This document shows, piece after piece, positions 54,904-63,617 of a stretch of 64,000 bases of DNA. Origin of the DNA: Lunatimonas salinarum. Lineage in GTDB: Bacteria > Bacteroidota > Bacteroidia > Cytophagales > Cyclobacteriaceae. The stretch is from assembly GCF_017811155.1 (NCBI RefSeq), contig NZ_JACVCV010000003.1, positions 248,001-312,000 of the forward strand. Reading direction: 5' to 3'. The notes beneath the pieces were generated by a model. That model was not told the DNA's origin, did not search any database, and saw only the letters and a program-made list of their open reading frames with translations. A program made the position numbers and the translations under genes. Within the stretch, counting starts at the first letter, position 1, and each line of letters opens with the position of its first letter.

Positions 54904-55221
54904 TTGGCACAAGCAACTATGGATACCGTTAAAAATCATTACTCCAGGGGCTGCAGCTTCTTTGTATTTACGGTTTATCCGAATCCCGCGTCCGAAGCCA
55001 TCCATGTACGGATGGAGGGAGAAAGCAGAAAAGTGCCGACGGACAACCCAGGGTACTATACCAAAGGGATGCACGATGAAAACGGCAACCCGGTATGGGA
55101 AAAAGAAACGGACAGCCAAGAAGAGCATATCCCCACTACGGGCTGGAAAGAAGGCATCTACCATGTGCGCCTCCACCACCCTGAGGGCAATTTCGCCCAA
55201 AAGGTGATCGTCAGGCATTGA
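54904..55221 (+). pseudogene. Orphan type IX secretion sorting domain fragment
   Basis: The frame encodes VYPNPASEAIHVRMEGE, then HDENGNPVWEKE, then GIYHVRLHHPEGNFAQKVIV. This is the C-terminal sorting domain (Por secretion tail) that directs proteins to the type IX secretion system. It has no signal peptide and no passenger, and a stop codon lies immediately upstream, so it is probably the broken end of a larger gene. It is on the strand opposite to its neighbours, within an inserted stretch between duplicated gene remnants. Confidence 0.7.
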
Positions 55222-55351
55222 CCAATAGGGCCGCAGGGGAGAGTTCTTTACCTCCATTGCGGCCATTTAGATTATCTCAACACATAACCAAAAATGTGGC
55301 GAAAAAGACTAAAATGGTTTTGCTATGGCTAACAAATCAAAAAAATTGTCA

Positions 55352-55804
55352 ATGATGAAAAAAATCTATCCTATACTGATAACGTTGCCCCTGCTATACC
55401 TTGCAGCCTGCTGGGGGCCGAATGATCCGGACATAGAATGCGAGGTGGTACCCGTGGCAGGGGATGACAACAATGTCATCGGAAAATGGAAGCTGGTGGA
55501 ATGGCAACAAGTTGTCATGATAAACGGGGGTTGGAAAATCGAAAATTACTCCTGCGATAACATCGTATATCATTTTCAGGAAGACGGCATACTATCCGTT
55601 TCGAGTGATGTAACAAACGAGTTTGGGGGAGAATTTCACGACGGCAGCATGTACGAGCTTGCTGAAGAAAGCTTTGATAACTATTATAGTTATCAGCTAA
55701 AAATAGGAACCTTAGGTTATTGGTTTTCCCTTGTTGACGGAATTATGAAACTGGACATGAGGCCAGTCGATGGTCCCTTGCTAACGCTGATAAGAATTGA
55801 ATAA
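55352..55804 (+). CDS. Lipocalin-like lipoprotein of unknown function
   Basis: A 150-residue protein. The ATG at 55352 is followed by a lipoprotein signal (ILITLPLLYLAAC). An upstream in-frame ATG at 55325 is less likely because it adds only a polar stretch. The mature part resembles small lipocalin-like domains of Bacteroidota (NNVIGKWKLVEWQQVVM, NIVYHFQEDGILSVSS, then a C-terminal TLIRIE). It is probably anchored in the outer membrane. Its job is unknown. It lies on the plus strand inside a minus-strand locus and seems to have arrived with the neighbouring sorting-domain fragment. Confidence 0.65.
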   Translation: MMKKIYPILITLPLLYLAACWGPNDPDIECEVVPVAGDDNNVIGKWKLVEWQQVVMINGGWKIENYSCDNIVYHFQEDGILSVSSDVTNEFGGEFHDGSMYELAEESFDNYYSYQLKIGTLGYWFSLVDGIMKLDMRPVDGPLLTLIRIE

Positions 55805-56160
55805 GTATAGGGCCGGCGATTTGCCTGGTATGATTTTTCTTGTAAAAGTAATAGGTCACCACATCCCCCCTTGGGTGTTTCATAGATCGAGGCTTCGTTA
55901 AACACCACCTCATCGTTCACTGCCACCGGGGCAGAATACTGCCCAGTGAGCCCCTTATCATGCGAAATCAATAAATGATTGAATCGGTGTGAGGAAAAAC
56001 ACATCACCCAAAGGTGATTTTTATGAACGATCATCCCCGGATAGCTGGTATCTCCTCCAATCGGCGATACCAGGGTAGACACAAAATTACCTTTGAAACC
56101 TGAGGTAAATATGGCTGTTTTCCGGCCGCCCTGCTGATAATACCTGGATCCTATCACCAA
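55805..56160 (-). pseudogene. Chimeric remnant of two BNR hydrolase genes
   Basis: From the upstream end it reads VIGSRYYQQGGRKTAIFTS, then GGDTSYPGMIVHKNHLWVM. This copies the C-terminal part of the protein at 58910-59920. At about 55979-55990 it switches to NHLLISHDKGLTGQYSAPVA, then VVFNEASIYETPKG, which copies the middle of the protein at 57711-58904. One extra C in a run at about 55866 shifts the frame. At about 55855-55863 the sequence then jumps, through a short CACCA match, to the 3' end of the same gene. It cannot be functional. It starts where the intact gene at 56154 ends. Confidence 0.88.
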
Positions 56161-57605
56161 TTAAACTTAAACGAAAACAAATCCGCGTCCTTCAGGTAAA
56201 CACGCATTCGGACGGGCTTTCCTGAGAGCTCCGATACATCATTTGAGTTGTTCCAATAAACAGTCCTTGAAATCTCATTACCTATCACCGGCCGGCATTC
56301 TTCTTTGGAGAACCCAGGTATTTTGTTTCCATTTTCATCGAGGATTTCGACCAGTATCTCTCCAGCGGCTGAGGTAGAATAGTTAAGTTGCAACACATTC
56401 CCATCAAAGATAAACGGCTTGGTGAGCATTTCCCCTCCGTTATACCCCGCGGAGACAGAAGCAAAGCCATCCAGCCGCATGGAATACCGGCGCAGGTGGG
56501 CGGTGGGCTGGGCATAATCTTGATTTACATACACAGACATCTCTTCGGGACCGGTCTGAACCACGTTCAACGCAGGGTAGTTGGATCGGGAAACCCAATT
56601 TTGCAATCCAATCCCAGGGCGGATGAATGATTCCATAAACTGCCTCTCATACGCATTTCCTCCCCTGGAACTCATCAATATTACATCCGAACAGTCTTTA
56701 TAATACTTGGGATCCACCCCCAGCAACTTGGCTTCTTCATCGGAAATTACCTGACGATTAGGCATAAATCGGGCACCTATGGCCAGGTAAATGTGCGGCG
56801 CACGAAAATAAGGGCTGGTCTGCTGGGTATAAAGATGCTCATAGGGTGTGTTTCCAAAACTCATCGCTTCCGGGTCGCTCCAGTGGATGAAATCGGGAGA
56901 GGTAGTTCTACTGACCGAACGGTAGCCACTGTAACCTCCGCCGGTCCAGGAACGGAAATAGCAAACATATTGCCTTTCAGATTCAGACCAGAAGGCGACA
57001 TTCTGAGAGTCAAATACCCCTTTGGTAAATACCGGACCTTCCTGTAGGCGTTGCCAGTGAATACCGTCCTCGGATACAAAGGCCACCAACCCGCTAGAGG
57101 AGGTACCTCCCAGGGCCTTATACCGTTGCTGTTTTGGCACATCTGGGTTGGTATCAATAAACGGACTGAAGTTGTGGGTAATGGGGGCCGCATTGGCCAA
57201 AATCACGTTGTTTGCCTTGCTTCCGGCTATTTCATGAATTCCGAGATCCGGCTTTTCCCAATGGATCCCATCTTTTGATTCTGCGTAACAGGTGACTTCG
57301 GCCTCGTTACCATCCTTTCCGGCCATTGGCACTCCCCTATAATAAGCCCGGTACATCGGTCCATCCTTCAATATGGTTACATAAGCCGAAAAAGCTCCCT
57401 CCCAAGGCCTATCGAAGGCTAAAACCTCGCCTCGGTCCACTGGCTCGTGCAATATAACCTGCGCACCATCCAACGACTCAATCAGCGTGCGGTCCACAAA
57501 TAGTTCCCTATCCGATCCGATGGTAAGGGGACCTTGGGCAAAAACAACAGTCAGTCCAGTCAGGACACTCAGCAGGCAGCAAATAAACGAAATCCGGTTA
57601 ATCAT
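56154..57605 (-). CDS. Exported beta-propeller glycosidase-like protein
   Basis: A 483-residue protein with a signal peptide (ICCLLSVLTGLTVVFAQ). It begins LTIGSDRELFVDRTLIESLDG and has propeller segments (ESKDGIHWEKPDLGIHE, FVSEDGIHWQRLQEG, SPDFIHWSDPEAMSFGNTP) like the GH32/43-superfamily proteins common in Planctomycetota and Bacteroidota. The C-terminal 90 residues form a beta-sandwich. The last two residues (NW) and the stop come from the junction with a duplicated neighbouring gene; the relic copy ends FRFH. It is probably periplasmic or surface-located. The substrate is unknown. Confidence 0.78.
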   Translation of the reverse strand: MINRISFICCLLSVLTGLTVVFAQGPLTIGSDRELFVDRTLIESLDGAQVILHEPVDRGEVLAFDRPWEGAFSAYVTILKDGPMYRAYYRGVPMAGKDGNEAEVTCYAESKDGIHWEKPDLGIHEIAGSKANNVILANAAPITHNFSPFIDTNPDVPKQQRYKALGGTSSSGLVAFVSEDGIHWQRLQEGPVFTKGVFDSQNVAFWSESERQYVCYFRSWTGGGYSGYRSVSRTTSPDFIHWSDPEAMSFGNTPYEHLYTQQTSPYFRAPHIYLAIGARFMPNRQVISDEEAKLLGVDPKYYKDCSDVILMSSRGGNAYERQFMESFIRPGIGLQNWVSRSNYPALNVVQTGPEEMSVYVNQDYAQPTAHLRRYSMRLDGFASVSAGYNGGEMLTKPFIFDGNVLQLNYSTSAAGEILVEILDENGNKIPGFSKEECRPVIGNEISRTVYWNNSNDVSELSGKPVRMRVYLKDADLFSFKFNW

Positions 57606-57646
57606 AATCGATCGGGTAAGAAAGGTTGATCCCTAAATATACAACT

Positions 57647-57689
57647 AAACCCCACGGAAAAAGCGCTATTTGCCATTACCGTGGGGTTT
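57647..57689 (-). terminator. Strong hairpin between two hydrolase genes
   Basis: A perfect 11-bp stem (AAACCCCACGG at 57647-57657 with 57679-57689) with no long T run on the minus strand. It may attenuate transcription or stabilise the upstream mRNA inside the operon, rather than end it. Confidence 0.55.
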
Positions 57690-57710
57690 ATGTTGCTAAA
57701 ATGAATGCAT

Positions 57711-58904
57711 TCAGAATCGGATGATACTGCCGGCAATGTGTCTGGTCTGATTTTCCTTGTTAAAATAATACGTCACCAAGGCATGCTTTTCGTCCAATGC
57801 CACTGCCCAAGGATAGCCAATATCCGTACTGCCTCCGTCCTCGCGCAGGATGATTTCCGGAGCGGTTTCGAAATCCGTACATTCCGCATTCAAAATCCTG
57901 GCTCTGATCCCGTAGGGCTGATGCCTGTAACCGTAGACAAGCAGCACCCGATTGTCGGGCAGGCGCAATGCCTGCAAGGGATGGCCCTTAAATCCCATCG
58001 ATTTCCATGGTCCAAAGCTCTTGCCTCCGTCCGTAGATCGCACGATAACCGCTTGGTCATCGTATTTCCCTGTTCGGATAAAGGCCACCACATCCCCCTT
58101 GGGTGTTTCGTAGACGGATGCTTCGTTAAACACCACCTCAGGATCCACTGCCACCGGAGCGGAATACTGCCAGGTAAGACCTTTGTCATTCGAAATCAAT
58201 AAATGATTGGAAGTTTTACTGGGCGACAGCTGATCATGGGAAGCGACAACCCAAAAGACCCTGCCATCTTTTCCTTCATACAGGGCCCCTCGGTTATAAG
58301 CGGGAACCGGATCCCCTGTAGGAGTGAAATTGATTTCCGGCTGAATGTGAGGCGGATAAAAAGGTCCCTTCCAAGACTTGCCTCCATCGGAAGACCGCAC
58401 CACATAGCCGCCCAGAAACACGTAGCCACCACCCGTCACGAAGTTGGGTGTACGTAGATTTTTGCGGTCTGCTTCACTGATCTGTGTCCATCCGTAGCTA
58501 GTACAAAGCAGGGTACCGTCGGACAACTGTAGCAGACAGGGGTCTTGGGACCCTCCAAAATCATGGGCATACAGCAGCTCGGGCTCTCCGGACCAGTTTA
58601 TCCCATCCCTGGAAGTCATTTGTACCAGGTAGCTGTTGGGATCGGTGTGGCTATAGCCTTTGGAACCGAAATTTCGTCGGTCCGGAGCACGCCTAAAGGA
58701 CAGTAAAAACTCTCCGTCGGGCTTCCGGACAATTGAAGGAAAAGCGGCATAATACCGTTCGTCGTGATATATAACGATGTCCTTTACCTTTTCAGCTATC
58801 TGCTGTGTGCTGTCCGGAGGGAGCAACACTACCTCTCCCTCGGCAAACGAAGGCAGAATAAAGGCAAACATCAATACAAGACTGTACATACTGAATAATC
58901 TCAT
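57711..58904 (-). CDS. Exported BNR-repeat (sialidase-like) hydrolase
   Basis: A 397-residue protein with a signal peptide (MYSLVLMFAFILPSFAEG). Asp-box repeats are clear: SSDGGKSWKGPF, SNDKGLTWQYSAP and STDGGKSFGPWKS, with a less regular one in TSRDGINWSGEP. The early segment AAFPSIVRKPDGEFLLSFRR is where sialidases carry the first Arg of their triad. Sialidase activity is therefore possible but not proven. It lies 5 bases after the next upstream propeller gene and was part of the duplicated gene set whose remains lie at 55805-56160. Confidence 0.85.
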   Translation of the reverse strand: MRLFSMYSLVLMFAFILPSFAEGEVVLLPPDSTQQIAEKVKDIVIYHDERYYAAFPSIVRKPDGEFLLSFRRAPDRRNFGSKGYSHTDPNSYLVQMTSRDGINWSGEPELLYAHDFGGSQDPCLLQLSDGTLLCTSYGWTQISEADRKNLRTPNFVTGGGYVFLGGYVVRSSDGGKSWKGPFYPPHIQPEINFTPTGDPVPAYNRGALYEGKDGRVFWVVASHDQLSPSKTSNHLLISNDKGLTWQYSAPVAVDPEVVFNEASVYETPKGDVVAFIRTGKYDDQAVIVRSTDGGKSFGPWKSMGFKGHPLQALRLPDNRVLLVYGYRHQPYGIRARILNAECTDFETAPEIILREDGGSTDIGYPWAVALDEKHALVTYYFNKENQTRHIAGSIIRF

Positions 58905-58909
58905 CGTAT

Positions 58910-59920
58910 TTAGGGTTTTAATTGGTTAATGGGAATCTGAGAAAGGTAGATTTTGGATTTTTCTTCGTGGGAGGAATAATACATCACCCAAAGACGATTC
59001 TTGTGAAAGATCATTCCGGGATAACTGGTATCACCTCCACTAGGAAACACCATAGTAGACAGAAAATTGCCATCCAAATCCGAGGTGAAAATAGCCGTTT
59101 TTGGACCTCCTGGCTGATGATACCTGGATCCTATCACCAATTGATCTTTGTTTAAAAACAAGAAGTTGGGACCACCCAATCGAATGTTCAATCGACTGAA
59201 TTTCCAGTCCTTATACGGTGCCTCCGCGGAAGCAATCATACCCATTTGGTCATCCGCTTCCCGGCGTACCAGTACGTACATTTTTCCCGTTTTATCAAAG
59301 CGTATGGTCGCCTCATTGGGATTTCCTCCGGTATCAATTTGTGACACCCATTCAAAGTGCTTGCCATCCACCGTTTTCAGCAAGTGGGTTTCCCATCCTC
59401 CTTCCTTGATTTGATAGATAACGCCGTAGCCCACTTTTTTATGCCAGGTCAGGCTCCATATCCAATCAAGGGAAGGAGAAAGGCCCATAGTTGTTCGGGT
59501 CAACTCGGAAAAATTCAATCCCGATTGATCGGAGAATGACACCATGGGAAACAATTCCTTGTATCCTTTATCGTATATCCCCACTGCGGTGAGCACCATG
59601 ATCTGGCCCTTTGGTGTAACGGAAAGCCGCGCCTCCCTCACATCGTAACCATCCATTTCCAGAAGGCCGATATCCTCCCACTGGTCCCCATCTTTTGAAC
59701 GAAGCAATCTAACCTGCCCGCTTTTATCAGGCATGTGATTGTTTCCTTCCCGGATGGCGGCATAGAAATAACTTTTAAACCGGATAAGATCCGGGAAGGC
59801 ATTGTGAGGCGCCTTATCCCATACTACCTTGGAAGTAGGCACATAATCCTGAGCCTTTAATTCCAAACCACCTACTATCCAAAGCAGGACAAGCAGTGCA
59901 AAACCTTTATTTAAATACAT
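58910..59920 (-). CDS. Exported BNR/propeller hydrolase-like protein
   Basis: A 336-residue protein with a signal peptide (FALLVLLWIVGGLELKAQ). It opens with WDKAPHNAFPDLIRFKSYFYAAIREG, then RLLRSKDGDQWEDIGLLEM. This arrangement, with an Arg near the start of each of the first blades, is typical of the sialidase-like superfamily. The C-terminal blade reads GGDTSYPGMIFHKNRLWVMYYSS. It is probably periplasmic. It follows the DapA-family gene by 19 bases, and its C-terminal third is copied in the remnant at 55805-56160. Confidence 0.8.
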   Translation of the reverse strand: MYLNKGFALLVLLWIVGGLELKAQDYVPTSKVVWDKAPHNAFPDLIRFKSYFYAAIREGNNHMPDKSGQVRLLRSKDGDQWEDIGLLEMDGYDVREARLSVTPKGQIMVLTAVGIYDKGYKELFPMVSFSDQSGLNFSELTRTTMGLSPSLDWIWSLTWHKKVGYGVIYQIKEGGWETHLLKTVDGKHFEWVSQIDTGGNPNEATIRFDKTGKMYVLVRREADDQMGMIASAEAPYKDWKFSRLNIRLGGPNFLFLNKDQLVIGSRYHQPGGPKTAIFTSDLDGNFLSTMVFPSGGDTSYPGMIFHKNRLWVMYYSSHEEKSKIYLSQIPINQLKP

Positions 59921-59939
59921 GTGTGTTCAGTTAATCTTT

Positions 59940-60869
59940 CTAAGAAATAAATTCCGGAATCCATTTTCGCCCAATTGTCCGAAGATGCGACACCTCGTCT
60001 TCGGGAACACCCCTATAGGGCCACCGGACACCGGTTCCAATCGGTATCCAACCACCCAGTGCGGCAAGTAATTTATCCACTGCTGTATTGGAATACCCCT
60101 GATTTGTGATAAAAGGCAATATCGCCTCCTCGAAAAAACCCAGCACCCGCTTTTCAATGGCCAGGGCCTTCGGCAGATCGCTCTGCATCAAGTGAAACCA
60201 GTCTACCGCAGCACCTGGATTCAGACAGGCAACATTCGAGTAGGAACCGTGCGCTCCACGGGAAATCCCTGTGGCCAATCGATGGCCAGGGACAAACACC
60301 GAAATCCGCTCCAATACCGGCTGCATTTCTTCGTACCAGCCCGCATCGCCCGCAGCGACTTTACAACCCACCAAGGGGATTCCTGTGGAAACAAGCTCTT
60401 TCCACTGTTTGGGACTCAACACCTGCTTGGCGTGAGGAGGATTATAAAGCACCAAGCCTATTGGTGCTGCTTCAGCCGCCATCTTTTCCAAAAAGGCACA
60501 GATCTCACTAAAACTTAACTGCATCCAATCAGGCAGGATAACTTGTATGGCAGATGGCCTTAACGCAACTGCCCTTCGGAGCCTTTCCAGCGAAATTATG
60601 GGGCTCATATGGCTACACCCTAACTGAAATGGCAAAGAATACCGCTCGGAGATTTCAGCAGTTAGCGCACTGACACGATCAAACTCACTTTCCGTCTGAT
60701 TATAAAACTCACCTGCCGTTCCATTGGTATAGACACCGTCCACCCCAGCCTTCGCCAGGTAGGTAAGCTGATCCGCAAACCGGGCATAATCTATCTCTCC
60801 TTTTTCCGTGATGGGCAACAACAGGGTTGCCCACACTCCCCGGATTTGATCCGCTAACAGGGGCCTCAT
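59940..60869 (-). CDS. DapA/NanA-family lyase
   Basis: A 309-residue cytoplasmic TIM-barrel enzyme of the dihydrodipicolinate synthase/N-acetylneuraminate lyase family. It has the phosphate/carboxylate loop as GTAGEF (one of the usual two hydroxyl residues kept), the catalytic Tyr in VLYNPPHA and the Schiff-base Lys in LVGCKVAAGDAGW. Members cleave or join 2-keto acids with pyruvate, including sialic acid and 2-keto-3-deoxy sugar acids. With several sialidase-like proteins around it a nonulosonate or keto-deoxy sugar acid lyase is plausible. It overlaps the upstream propeller gene by 4 bases. Confidence 0.9.
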   Translation of the reverse strand: MRPLLADQIRGVWATLLLPITEKGEIDYARFADQLTYLAKAGVDGVYTNGTAGEFYNQTESEFDRVSALTAEISERYSLPFQLGCSHMSPIISLERLRRAVALRPSAIQVILPDWMQLSFSEICAFLEKMAAEAAPIGLVLYNPPHAKQVLSPKQWKELVSTGIPLVGCKVAAGDAGWYEEMQPVLERISVFVPGHRLATGISRGAHGSYSNVACLNPGAAVDWFHLMQSDLPKALAIEKRVLGFFEEAILPFITNQGYSNTAVDKLLAALGGWIPIGTGVRWPYRGVPEDEVSHLRTIGRKWIPEFIS

Positions 60870-62011
60870 TGAACTTGCCCCAAAGGAAGTTTCCAGATTA
60901 CCGTGCCCATATGGTACCGATCATGCGTGGCATTCCCATCGGAGTAATAGGCAGTAAGAATGCTGCCATCCGGCAGCTGCGTGCTAGAGGGGTAGCCACA
61001 GTCCCGACTTTTTAGATCATCTATTACCAAATATTCGTCGGACCAGGTTTTCCCTTGATCTGAACTAAACTTGACTGCCACTCCAAATTCTCCGGGTATT
61101 CGGTTGCCATAAGTAAGTAACAAGTCTCCATTGGACAATGAAGTGATGTGGCCGGGATGTTGCAGCTCCTCGGTTATCGGACTAACGTAGCCCCAACTTT
61201 TCCCATCGTCTTCGCTGATAAACAAATCCATCGCTGCACCCGCTTTCCACCTCCTAGCGGCTGCAATCCAGCTTTTCTCTCCTGTTTGGAAGAAGGCAGT
61301 TTCGTTGTGACCACCTGCAAATGCGGTAGGCCCAGAGGCATCACTGAGATGAGATACCCAGCTCCATGACCTTCCTTGATCATCGCTTCTAAACATAGAT
61401 ACCTTGTTTACAACCTTATCTAATGACTGTGCATAAGCAAGAACCCTTAAGCTTCCATCCCTTGCTTCCAATACGTCTCCGAAAGGGATAAATTCGGTCA
61501 TTCCCGCTTCTGCTCCCGGAAAGCCATTTTTATATGTTTTCCACCTCACTCCCCCGTCTGCTGAAACAGAAGACCATGCACGCAGCACCCGAACCAGATC
61601 CATTCGCGAAGTAGGTGTTTCACCGGGCTTTAGTTCCCATCCTGAAGCTACCACCACCAATTCTCCTCTACCATTTTTACCTGCGGCGACATTCATTCGA
61701 TTTGTTCCCGTATCATTCTTTGTCGCAATGCCTGATTTTGTCCAAAAATGCCCTCCATCTGCAGTTGACCATACTTCCACACTTCCTTCCATCCGAGCGT
61801 GGCTGGGTTGATTAAAGATGCTTGCATGGATGGATCCATCCTCCAATTTCGTCAAATTCGGCCACGCACATACATTATCGATAGACACAAATCGCTTAAC
61901 GATTTCCACCTTTTGCTTTTCTTTGGGAGATGGATCGGTGGGGCTAATTGCTGGCTTCATCAAAACAGCACCCATAACCATTCCTGTGGCCATTATCCAA
62001 GTCTGAATCAT
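60866..62011 (-). CDS. Exported BNR-repeat (sialidase-like) hydrolase
   Basis: A 381-residue protein with an N-terminal hydrophobic segment (QTWIMATGMVMGAVLMKPA) likely to be a signal peptide. Five Asp-box-like repeats are visible: STADGGHFWTK, SADGGVRWKTY, SDDQGRSWSWV, SEDDGKSWGYV and SSDQGKTWSDE, a good match for a propeller of the sialidase type. It is the first enzyme gene after susD (117-base gap) and overlaps the lyase gene by 4 bases. The pairing with a DapA/NanA-type lyase makes release of a keto-acid sugar attractive but unproven. Confidence 0.87.
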   Translation of the reverse strand: MIQTWIMATGMVMGAVLMKPAISPTDPSPKEKQKVEIVKRFVSIDNVCAWPNLTKLEDGSIHASIFNQPSHARMEGSVEVWSTADGGHFWTKSGIATKNDTGTNRMNVAAGKNGRGELVVVASGWELKPGETPTSRMDLVRVLRAWSSVSADGGVRWKTYKNGFPGAEAGMTEFIPFGDVLEARDGSLRVLAYAQSLDKVVNKVSMFRSDDQGRSWSWVSHLSDASGPTAFAGGHNETAFFQTGEKSWIAAARRWKAGAAMDLFISEDDGKSWGYVSPITEELQHPGHITSLSNGDLLLTYGNRIPGEFGVAVKFSSDQGKTWSDEYLVIDDLKSRDCGYPSSTQLPDGSILTAYYSDGNATHDRYHMGTVIWKLPLGQVQ

Positions 62012-62128
62012 ATTCCATTAATTTTATACTTCAATAAAACTTATTAAACGCTGCTTAGAACAAATGTATGCTCGATCAAATACTGCGAAACGCCGGCTTA
62101 CATTCCGGCAGTAACTACAAAGGATTGA

Positions 62129-63598
62129 TCAATATCCGGGGTTTTGCTGCACAAGGGGTTCTTGGCTGAGCACGGTATTAGCGATTGGAAACAAAAGCAA
62201 GTGGTTTTGTCCAACCCTGTTCTGCAAAGCAGGTACCAATTCAAACGCCTTGTCAAACCTCAGCAGATCCCACCATCGCTTCCCCTCCAAAACCAACTCC
62301 AATAGTCGTTCCTTTAGAATGGCGGCATCATTCGCTTCTTGACTGCCGGACACAAATCGATACGCATCGAAATTTTCGCCGTAAGCCCGTTCTCTCACCA
62401 GGTTGATCTCTTGTGATGGATCCTGCCCAAGGGCATTCTTGGCCTCCGCACGCATCAGCAATACATCTGCATACCTGTAGAGAATGGGGTCACTCAAGAA
62501 TACCCGATTGCCACCAATGATGGTGCCCTGAAACTTCTGCTGAATATTGGTCAAATACGTTCGAGATCCGTCTTGCTCAATGGTTTCGATCTCAAAAAAA
62601 GTGGACGCCCTACGGGTATCATCTTCGGTAAACTGACTCCTTACCCGCTCGTCCATCACCATCAGTCCCTGTCCACCTCCGATGGGAAATATTTTATCCC
62701 TGGTTTCCTGATCAATATTGCTTGGTGCCGCTGCACCGATGATCCACATAAACCACAGATAGTTACCTGGCTCTAGATCCTGGTGCCGAATTGACATTAA
62801 AATTTCCTTATTACCCTTATTTTCAAAGTCAAAAACATCCGAAAAATCCTCCAATAAGGCGACATCTGCTTGATCTACCTCATTCAGCGCTGCCAATGCG
62901 GTATTTAAATCGGCCGTACCGCCTCCACTGCGCTTTGCCGTCCACAGATACACATCCCCTTTCAATGCATTGGTGGCTGCTTTGGACCATACCGCCCTGC
63001 CGTTGGAAAAGGAATTGTCCGGAAACAGCTGCAAGGCTTGCTCCAAATCCTGTTTTATGAGCGCAAACACCTCCGCTTGGGACTCCCGCTCCCGGAGGGT
63101 AACCTCGGCCCCAAAACCCTCCGTGGGTTCTGTCCGAATGATCAAATCTCCCCAGGTTTTGGTCATGGTGAAATACAGAAAAGCTCTCATCGCATAGGCC
63201 TGGGCCAGCACGCTGTTCTTTCGGGCTTCCGAGGCAAAAGTAACATTTGGTACGTTTTTAAGAATAAGATTTGCCGTGTTGATAGCACGGTAAAATCCAC
63301 TCCAGTCAGGATGACCGGGCGTGTCGGCATTCATTTCATTGCGGTGCAGAATAAATACCCCCTCGCCAAACAAACCGGGAGTCATCACTTCGCTGCGGTG
63401 TTCGCCAAGTTGATGTAAGCCTTGGGATAAATTCCTTAGCTCCACGTACATGCCCATCAGGGCTCCATTGGCGTCGTTTTCCGTACGCCAAAAATTATTG
63501 GTCGTGATCACACTGGTTGGATCCACATTCAGCGTTTCGGTACAGGACCCTGCAAGCAAAAGCAGCGTTGAAACGGCTAGTATTTTTAGATTCTTCAT
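62129..63598 (-). CDS. SusD/RagB-type substrate-binding lipoprotein
   Basis: A 489-residue lipoprotein with a clear lipobox (LAVSTLLLLAGSC). SusD features include NNFWRTENDANGALMGMYVEL near the N-terminus, AQAYAMRAFLYFTMTKTWGDLII, the tetratricopeptide-like WSKAATNALKGDVYLWTAK, and a C-terminal LLELVLEGKRWWDLLRF. It should bind the glycan of this locus at the cell surface with the SusC transporter encoded just upstream (19-base gap). It shares little detailed sequence with the susD at 9091. Confidence 0.95.
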   Translation of the reverse strand: MKNLKILAVSTLLLLAGSCTETLNVDPTSVITTNNFWRTENDANGALMGMYVELRNLSQGLHQLGEHRSEVMTPGLFGEGVFILHRNEMNADTPGHPDWSGFYRAINTANLILKNVPNVTFASEARKNSVLAQAYAMRAFLYFTMTKTWGDLIIRTEPTEGFGAEVTLRERESQAEVFALIKQDLEQALQLFPDNSFSNGRAVWSKAATNALKGDVYLWTAKRSGGGTADLNTALAALNEVDQADVALLEDFSDVFDFENKGNKEILMSIRHQDLEPGNYLWFMWIIGAAAPSNIDQETRDKIFPIGGGQGLMVMDERVRSQFTEDDTRRASTFFEIETIEQDGSRTYLTNIQQKFQGTIIGGNRVFLSDPILYRYADVLLMRAEAKNALGQDPSQEINLVRERAYGENFDAYRFVSGSQEANDAAILKERLLELVLEGKRWWDLLRFDKAFELVPALQNRVGQNHLLLFPIANTVLSQEPLVQQNPGY

Positions 63599-63617
63599 GG
63601 CTTCGTTTCTTTTGAAA

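Noticed and set aside
55717-56160. A 147-residue intact coding sequence
   Set aside because: It is a patchwork of two neighbouring genes with a frameshift and a tail read out of frame; recorded as a pseudogene.
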